Both the position numbers and the translations under genes were made by a program. The notes beneath the pieces were generated by a model, which saw nothing but the letters and a program-made list of their open reading frames with translations, made no database searches and was not told the origin of the DNA. Positions 59,396 through 64,000 of a stretch of DNA of 64,000 nucleotides are shown piece by piece (the stretch's first letter is position 1; the number at the start of each line of letters is the position of its first letter). The stretch comes from Jeongeupia naejangsanensis (GTDB lineage Bacteria > Pseudomonadota > Gammaproteobacteria > Burkholderiales > Chitinibacteraceae). The stretch lies in the NCBI RefSeq assembly GCF_016865585.1, contig NZ_JAESND010000006.1:1-64000 (forward strand), read 5' to 3'.

Positions 59396-59743
59396 TTACT
59401 TGATCAGGCGGATATTGAACGGCAGTACGCAGGGCTGGCCGTTGCTGGCCTTGACGGCGCCGATGATGCAGAAGATCAATTGGGCAATCACCATGATGCC
59501 GATCAGCAAAAAGCCGACGAGCACGATGGTGAGGACCTGGCCAATCAGCGTCAGCAGCAGCATCGTGATCGCCCAGTTCAGCGCTTCCTTGCTGTGCTCC
59601 TGCAGGAAGGCATCGTCCTTCTTCAGCAGATAAACGATCAGCGCCGGCACGAAGCTGAAGAAGATCGTGCCGATCCAGACCAGGACGGCAAAAGTCTGGC
59701 TGTTCTTGTCGGTGGCACCGGTCGGGCGGGGGAAGTCGTTCAT
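59396..59743 (-). CDS. DUF4870 family small membrane protein
   Basis: 115 residues with three hydrophobic helices: FAVLVWIGTIFFSFVPALIV, ALNWAITMLLLTLIGQVLTI, and LIGIMVIAQLIFCIIGAVKA. The pattern, HSKEALNW motif, and the short C-terminal tail (CVLPFNIRLIK) match DUF4870 (Tic20-like), function unknown. AAAGGAG precedes the ATG. Confidence 0.9.
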   Translation of the reverse strand: MNDFPRPTGATDKNSQTFAVLVWIGTIFFSFVPALIVYLLKKDDAFLQEHSKEALNWAITMLLLTLIGQVLTIVLVGFLLIGIMVIAQLIFCIIGAVKASNGQPCVLPFNIRLIK

Positions 59744-59772
59744 GGCGGTCTCCTTTTAGTTAGGGGCGAAAT

Positions 59773-59800
59773 GACGATGCCCCGCGGGCGGGGCATCGTC
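59773..59800 (-). terminator. Hairpin between binding protein gene and DUF4870 gene
   Basis: A perfect 13-bp stem (GACGATGCCCCGC / GCGGGGCATCGTC) with a two-base loop. The T run on the minus strand is short (ATTTC), so it may only attenuate. Confidence 0.65.
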
Positions 59801-59819
59801 AGGATCGTCACTGCTCGCG

Positions 59820-60944
59820 TCAGCGTGTCAGTGTACCGGTCGGCGAAATCATCGTCAGCTCGACAAAGTTGCTGCCGCTGCGTTTCTTGTCGCCGAAATC
59901 GATGGTGAAACCGCCAAGATCATAGTGCTTGAGCGAGGTGAGCCCGTTGTAGACCGCGGAGCGCGTCGGGCTCTTGCCGGCACGCTTGAGGGCTTCAACG
60001 ACGAGGCGTGCCGACAGATAACCTTCCATGACGGCGTACGACGGCGTGCTGCCGTCACGCAGCACGGCACCGGCATCCTGCTGGAATTCGCGTACGAAGC
60101 GCAGCTGCTCGTTGCGCGGATAGGGCAGGACTTCGGAAATGCCCAGGCCATGCGCGTTTTTCTTGCCGACGGTCTGGATGACTTCCTCGAACTGGATCGG
60201 CGACAGGCCGTACAGCTGGGCGGTGCCGCCGGCGGTGCGGAACTGTTTGACGAACGTGGCGGCCGGTTTGGACACGGTGATCAGGACGACGGCTTCCGGG
60301 TTGATCTTGGCCAGTTCCTTGGCGGCCTTGCTGGTATCACCGTTGCTGCGGTCGTACCAGGCTTCGCCGGCGAGGGTCAGGTTGTATTTGGCGAGCGTAT
60401 CCTTCAGCGCGTTGTAGCCCGCCTGACCGTAGCCGTCCTGCTGCGCGATGACGCCGATCCGGGTCACGCCGAGATTGCCTGCGAGCAGCTTGACGATGCG
60501 CTCGACTTCCTGGCGGTAGCTGGCGCGGGTATGGAATACGAACGGGCTGCTGCTCGATGTGCGCAGGACGTCGGCACCCGAATGCACGCCGACGAGCGGA
60601 ATGCCGGCGTTGTCGAGCAGCTTGGTTTTTTCGAGCTCGGCCATGGTCGCGGTGCCGTAGTACGACACCAGCGCGATTGCGCCTTCCTTGTCGATCAGCT
60701 CGCGCGTATTGGCGATGGTCCGTTTCGGATCGTAGCCATCGTCGCGGACGACGTGGTTGATCGGTTCGCCGTTGATGCCGCCCGTGGCATTGACGCGCGA
60801 GAAGTACAGCGAGGCGCCCAGCGCCAGCGCCCTGCCGGTGTTGGCGACGAGGCCGGTGGTCGGTACCGACTGGCCGATGACGATATCGGCCTGGGCGAGC
60901 GGGGACAGCACCAGTGCCGCTCCCAGCAGAAACTTGCGCAACAC
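59820..60944 (-). CDS. ABC-type branched-chain amino acid-like substrate-binding protein
   Basis: 374 residues from the GTG at 60944, preceded by GAGGAG; an in-frame ATG at 60974 gives a poorer signal peptide. Signal peptide LRKFLLGAALVLSPLAQA, then VIGQSVPTTGLVANTGRALA and GINGEPINHVVRDDGYDPKR, typical of type I periplasmic binding proteins (Peripla_BP_6, LivJ-like). No permease or ATPase gene is adjacent, so it is an orphan component or a receptor partner of a chemotaxis protein. Ligand is unknown. Confidence 0.92.
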   Translation of the reverse strand: MLRKFLLGAALVLSPLAQADIVIGQSVPTTGLVANTGRALALGASLYFSRVNATGGINGEPINHVVRDDGYDPKRTIANTRELIDKEGAIALVSYYGTATMAELEKTKLLDNAGIPLVGVHSGADVLRTSSSSPFVFHTRASYRQEVERIVKLLAGNLGVTRIGVIAQQDGYGQAGYNALKDTLAKYNLTLAGEAWYDRSNGDTSKAAKELAKINPEAVVLITVSKPAATFVKQFRTAGGTAQLYGLSPIQFEEVIQTVGKKNAHGLGISEVLPYPRNEQLRFVREFQQDAGAVLRDGSTPSYAVMEGYLSARLVVEALKRAGKSPTRSAVYNGLTSLKHYDLGGFTIDFGDKKRSGSNFVELTMISPTGTLTR

Positions 60945-61087
60945 GGCGATCTCCTCATTTTGATGTCGGCCCATCTTAAATTAGCGCGTGCTGCCAGACA
61001 AACCGGGGTAGCCGGGGCATCGACATGGCGCAACATAGCCGACTTGACGCGATGTTATAGTGACGTCATCGACAACCCAGACAGCGG

Positions 61088-61591
61088 ATGGCGCCCATGC
61101 GGCGAGGCGTTTACGCAGGCAGTTTTGATCCGGTGACCAATGGTCATTTGTGGATGATCGAGCACGGTGTTCAGCTCTTCGACGAGATGATCATCGCGAT
61201 CGGTGAAAATCCGGACAAGCGTTACACCTTCTCGCAGGACGAGCGGGTGGCCATGCTGCGCGAAACCACCGCGCACCTGACCAATCTTCGGGTGGAGACC
61301 TTCGAGAACCGCTTTCTGGTCGACTATGCGCGCGAGGAAGGCGCGCATTACATCCTTCGTGGCATTCGCGAGGCTGCCGATTACGAGTTCGAGCGCAAGA
61401 TGCGCTATGTGAACGCCGATCTGGCACCGCATATCGACACCATCTTCCTGATGCCGCCACGCGAGATTGCCGAAATCAGCTCGACCATGGTCAAGGGGCT
61501 GGTCGGGCCGCAAGGCTGGGAGGGCGTGGTGCGCCAGTACGTCCCCACGGCGGTGTTCGAACGTCTGCTGCACTGGCAGGCGCAGGGCTGA
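61088..61591 (+). CDS. coaD: Phosphopantetheine adenylyltransferase
   Basis: 167 residues (or 164 from the ATG at 61097). [20 protein letters not shown] carries the TxGH-type adenylyl-transfer site, and [20 protein letters not shown] contains the ISST loop and the regulatory end. It makes dephospho-CoA from pantetheine phosphate and ATP. Neither of the two starts has a convincing ribosome binding site; the first is kept because it is the upstream in-frame ATG. Confidence 0.95.
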   Translation: MAPMRRGVYAGSFDPVTNGHLWMIEHGVQLFDEMIIAIGENPDKRYTFSQDERVAMLRETTAHLTNLRVETFENRFLVDYAREEGAHYILRGIREAADYEFERKMRYVNADLAPHIDTIFLMPPREIAEISSTMVKGLVGPQGWEGVVRQYVPTAVFERLLHWQAQG

Positions 61592-61892
61592 GGACTGCCC
61601 GGTAGGTAGGCTAGGTGCACTGCCGCATTGGGGGTGTAAGGTGACGACTGGTATTGCCGCCCGGTAGGCGACCTGCGGGGAATCAACTGTAGAAATCTTT
61701 TGTTTTTTGCGGGTTTTGCCGTTGTTCGGGTGAGATGGCGACGCTTTGAAGTAAGTTTGCGTGTGCCGATGGGGCGACGGTACGCCGACCAACGTCGTCG
61801 GCTTGCTCCGTCCATCCGGACTGGTATCGGCGTACGGCACTTGAGGGAGACGGTGGGGTCAAAGCAGGACCTCAACAAGGAGGACTGCAATA
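61592..61892 (+). other. 300-base region between coaD and the Gly-rich peptide gene
   Basis: No convincing gene. Within it, GTACGCCGA (61780-61788) and TCGGCGTAC (61827-61835) form a perfect 9-bp stem enclosing a further GTCC/GGAC hairpin (about 61811-61822), which would give a branched RNA fold in the leader of the next gene. I see no match to a riboswitch class I know. The first part is T-rich (around 61690-61730) and could hold a promoter. Confidence 0.5.
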
Positions 61893-62093
61893 ATGCGTAC
61901 TCTTTCCAAGTGGATCGCCTTTTTACTCGCCAGTCTGTTCTCGGCTGCGGCGTTTGCCGCAATGGTCGCGCCCAATGACATTCCGACCAGCGATCATGGT
62001 TCGGGTCTGGATCAGATCAACTGGCTGCAAAAGCAGGCCGGGCCGGGCAGCAACGCTGGCGGCGGAGGTCGTGGCGGTGGTGGCGGCATGTGA
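61893..62093 (+). CDS. Small exported Gly-rich peptide
   Basis: 66 residues. AAGGAGG lies 9 bases before the ATG, an unusually strong site for so small a gene. Signal peptide MRTLSKWIAFLLASLFSAAA, probably cut after AFA, leaves a mature peptide of about 44 residues: a hydrophilic helix-like part (AMVAPNDIPTSDHGSGLDQI) and a Gly-rich end (NAGGGGRGGGGGM). No cysteine. No family recognised. A terminator follows 25 bases after the stop. It appears to be a real gene of unknown function. Confidence 0.8.
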   Translation: MRTLSKWIAFLLASLFSAAAFAAMVAPNDIPTSDHGSGLDQINWLQKQAGPGSNAGGGGRGGGGGM

Positions 62094-62117
62094 CGGGGTG
62101 TCGTTACTGTTGAAGAC

Positions 62118-62140
62118 AAGGCGGCCATGTGCCGCCTTTT
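62118..62140 (+). terminator. Terminator after the Gly-rich peptide gene
   Basis: AAGGCGGC pairs with GCCGCCTT across CATGT, followed by TT. It ends 65 bases ahead of the methyltransferase start. Confidence 0.85.
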
Positions 62141-62204
62141 GCACGTCCGGCGATGCCGGTGCATCCGGTAGAATGCGGCTTTACCCTTCGTGTTGTGCCG
62201 CCCG

Positions 62205-63143
62205 ATGAGCGACCTTTCCAGTTACAAGAACCGCCTTGCCAAGAATGCCAAGCATTGGGGCAAGTGGGCCCGCCGTCACGGCATTCAGTGCTACCGGCTG
62301 TACGACCGCGACGTGCCGGAGTTTCCGGTGGTGGTCGACTGGTACGCGGGCAAGGTGCATCTGGCCGAGGTCGAAACCGGCTGGGTCCAGACCGACGAGG
62401 ATCACGAAGCCTGGCTGGCGGAAATCTGGTATGCCACGGGCGAGGCGCTCGGCATTGCCGAGGATGACATTGCCATCAAGCTGCGCCGGCGCCAGAAGGG
62501 CGAATCGCAGTACGAGAAAACCGGCGCAGAGGGCGACGAGTTCATCGTCGAGGAAGACGGGCTGCGTTTCATCGTCAATCTCGATGCCTATCTCGATACC
62601 GGTCTGTTTCTCGACCATCGCAACACCCGAAAGCGCGTGCGCGCCGAGTCGGCCGGCAAGCGCGTGCTCAATCTGTTTTGCTACACCGGAGCGTTTTCGG
62701 TCTATGCGGCGGCCGGTGGCGCGCGCGAGACGGTCTCGGTCGATCTGTCGAACACCTACTTGGCGTGGGCCAAGCGGAATCTCGCCGAAAACGGCCTCGA
62801 TACCCCGGCGCATACGCAGGTCCGTGCCGATGTCCTGCAATGGCTCGGCGATGCCGAACGGGCCGGGGAGAAGTTCGACCTGATCGTCTGTGATCCGCCG
62901 TCGTTCTCGAACTCGAAGAAAATGGCCGGCATTCTCGATGTGCAGCGCGACCAGCGCTATCTGGTCGAAACCGCCCTCGATCTCCTCAATCCGGGCGGTG
63001 TGCTGTATTTCTCGAACAACCTGCGGCGCTTCAAGCTCGACGAATCGCTGCTGCCCCTGTGCGAGGACATCTCGGCGCAGTCGGTGCCGGAGGATTTCCG
63101 CAACAAGCGGATCCACCAGTGCTTCCGTTTCGTGAAACGTTGA
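62205..63143 (+). CDS. Class I SAM-dependent rRNA methyltransferase (RlmK-like)
   Basis: 312 residues from the ATG at 62205. SAM motif I is VLNLFCYTGAFSVYAAAGG and motif IV is DPPSFSNS (Asp230), the pattern of the RlmK half of RlmKL and of YccW-type 23S rRNA methyltransferases. KRVRAESAGKRVLNLF and the C-terminal NLRRFKLDE fit the same group. The protein lacks the N-terminal THUMP/RlmL part, so it is a free-standing version. The exact rRNA position is inferred, not shown. Confidence 0.88.
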   Translation: MSDLSSYKNRLAKNAKHWGKWARRHGIQCYRLYDRDVPEFPVVVDWYAGKVHLAEVETGWVQTDEDHEAWLAEIWYATGEALGIAEDDIAIKLRRRQKGESQYEKTGAEGDEFIVEEDGLRFIVNLDAYLDTGLFLDHRNTRKRVRAESAGKRVLNLFCYTGAFSVYAAAGGARETVSVDLSNTYLAWAKRNLAENGLDTPAHTQVRADVLQWLGDAERAGEKFDLIVCDPPSFSNSKKMAGILDVQRDQRYLVETALDLLNPGGVLYFSNNLRRFKLDESLLPLCEDISAQSVPEDFRNKRIHQCFRFVKR

Positions 63144-63148
63144 ACCGC

Positions 63149-64000
63149 GTGGCGAATCCCTATTACAGCGAACCGCTGGTTTTCGTCGATCTCGAAACCA
63201 CCGGTGCGACTCCGGCCAGCGACCGGATCACCGAAGTTGGCATTGTTCAGGTCGACGACGACGGCGTGCGCAGCTGGTCCAGCCTCGTCAATCCGCAACA
63301 GCCGATTCCGCCCTTCATCCAGCGGCTGACCGGGATCGACGACGCCATGGTTGCCAGCGCGCCGACGTTTGCCGAGCTGGCCGAAACGGTGCTGGCAAAG
63401 CTGCAGGGCCGGGTGTTCGTCGCCCATAACGCCCGTTTCGACTACGGCTTCCTGAAGCAGGAATTCCAGCGGCTGGGGCTGCGTTTTTCGGCGCCGGTGC
63501 TGTGCACGGTCAAGCTGTCGCGCAAGCTCTATCCGGACCAGTTCAAGCACAGCCTCGATGCGCTGGTCGCACGGCACCAGTTGGCGATCGACGGGGACCG
63601 CCACCGCGCCCTGAGCGATGCCGCGCTGCTGCCGGCCTTTCTCGACGTGGTGCTGCGCGAGCATCCGTTTGAGGCACTGCACCAGGCCATTGCCGAGCTG
63701 TTGCGCCAGCCACGCATCCCGGCCGGACTTGACCCGGCGGTGGTCGACGAGTTGCCGGAAACCGGCGGTTGCTACACCTTTTATGCCGCCGACGGTACGG
63801 TCCTGCTGGTCGGGCGCAGCCACAACATCCGCAAGCGGGTGTTGCAGCATTTCGCCGCCGATGCACGCAAACCGCGCGAGCTGGAAATGCTGGGCAGGCT
63901 GGCCCGCATCGACTGGCGCGAATCGGCCGGCGAATTCGGCGCGATGCTCGACGAGGCGAGGCTGATCCGCACCCTCAAGCCGGTCTACAACCCGCGGCCG
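63149..64000 (+). CDS. DnaQ-like exonuclease fused to GIY-YIG nuclease (partial, cut by window end)
   Basis: At least 284 codons, open to the window end. The start is uncertain: GTG at 63149 or TTG at 63140, which overlaps the preceding stop. FVDLETTGATP carries Asp and Glu of Exo I, HNARFDYGFL is Exo II, and HRALSDA supplies Exo III, so a complete DEDD 3'-5' exonuclease is present at about residues 8-175. Then GCYTFYAADGTVLLVGRSHN begins a UvrC/Cho-type GIY-YIG domain. The same order occurs in bacterial exonuclease/Cho-like repair proteins. The C-terminal end is missing here. Confidence 0.88.
   Translation, partial: MANPYYSEPLVFVDLETTGATPASDRITEVGIVQVDDDGVRSWSSLVNPQQPIPPFIQRLTGIDDAMVASAPTFAELAETVLAKLQGRVFVAHNARFDYGFLKQEFQRLGLRFSAPVLCTVKLSRKLYPDQFKHSLDALVARHQLAIDGDRHRALSDAALLPAFLDVVLREHPFEALHQAIAELLRQPRIPAGLDPAVVDELPETGGCYTFYAADGTVLLVGRSHNIRKRVLQHFAADARKPRELEMLGRLARIDWRESAGEFGAMLDEARLIRTLKPVYNPRP

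Noticed and set aside
61592-61892. Known riboswitch upstream of the Gly-rich peptide
   Set aside because: I checked by eye for glycine, cyclic di-GMP, cobalamin, TPP and SAM-type conserved motifs and found none. Only a generic stem is supported.

Overview
The window reads as an ordinary, densely coded chromosomal segment of a high-GC Gram-negative bacterium, most likely a betaproteobacterium of the order Neisseriales and perhaps a chitin user near Jeongeupia/Chitinibacter. The basis is gene content: stand-alone RfaE2, an rsx-nth cluster, a GH18 enzyme, a CBM5/12-bearing CE4 deacetylase and AceA/AceB. This placement is inference; no database search was possible. I see no prophage, insertion sequence, CRISPR array or plasmid-type gene.

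Layout. 1-120: 3' end of a 5S rRNA and the rRNA operon terminator. 0.2-8.3 kb: CinA-like protein; operon of diiron ferritin-like protein, rfaE2 and an MscS channel; fatty acid desaturase; RidA plus a GH18 protein without export signal; ETF-quinone oxidoreductase. 8.3-11 kb: etfB-etfA-fpr, diverging from the ETF-QO gene. 11-14 kb: cadR/cadA with a MerR-type operator. 14-18.3 kb: LysR regulator coupled to sbcB, a DUF5710 protein, an aromatic/aspartate aminotransferase. 18.7-20.4 kb: two secreted proteins (DUF2092; Asn/Val repeat) and a Pro-Arg-His tRNA operon. 20.5-30.1 kb: folD-pyrD and rsxABC-X-DGE-nth, where X is a hydrolase-DinB fusion. 30-36 kb: small orphan genes, an AraC/GyrI regulator, the secreted polysaccharide deacetylase, and an AGCS symporter under a tandem glycine riboswitch. 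36-45 kb: chemoreceptor, Rep helicase, sugar acetyltransferase, an osmoprotectant ABC operon with a long folded leader, GST. 45-53.6 kb: MsbA-like exporter, bestrophin, LpxL-family acyltransferase, malate synthase, LysR, tautomerase, isocitrate lyase. 53.7-57.8 kb: grpE, dnaK, dnaJ with two clear sigma-32 promoters. 57.8-64 kb: MASE1-GGDEF cyclase, DUF4870 protein, periplasmic binding protein, coaD, a tiny exported Gly-rich peptide, an rRNA methyltransferase, and an exonuclease/GIY-YIG protein cut by the window end.

How they work together. Electron flow is a theme: ETF, its quinone reductase, an NADP reductase and the Rsx/Rnf complex. Envelope, chitin and osmotic functions recur: desaturase, MscS, LpxL-like protein, deacetylase, osmoprotectant import, bestrophin. 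Aminoacetate control is explicit in the riboswitch, and the glyoxylate bypass is split around a LysR gene. The most interesting items are the hydrolase-DinB fusion inside the rsx operon, the mutually exclusive helices downstream of the glycine riboswitch, the osmoprotectant operon leader, and the exported Gly-rich peptide with a folded 5' region.
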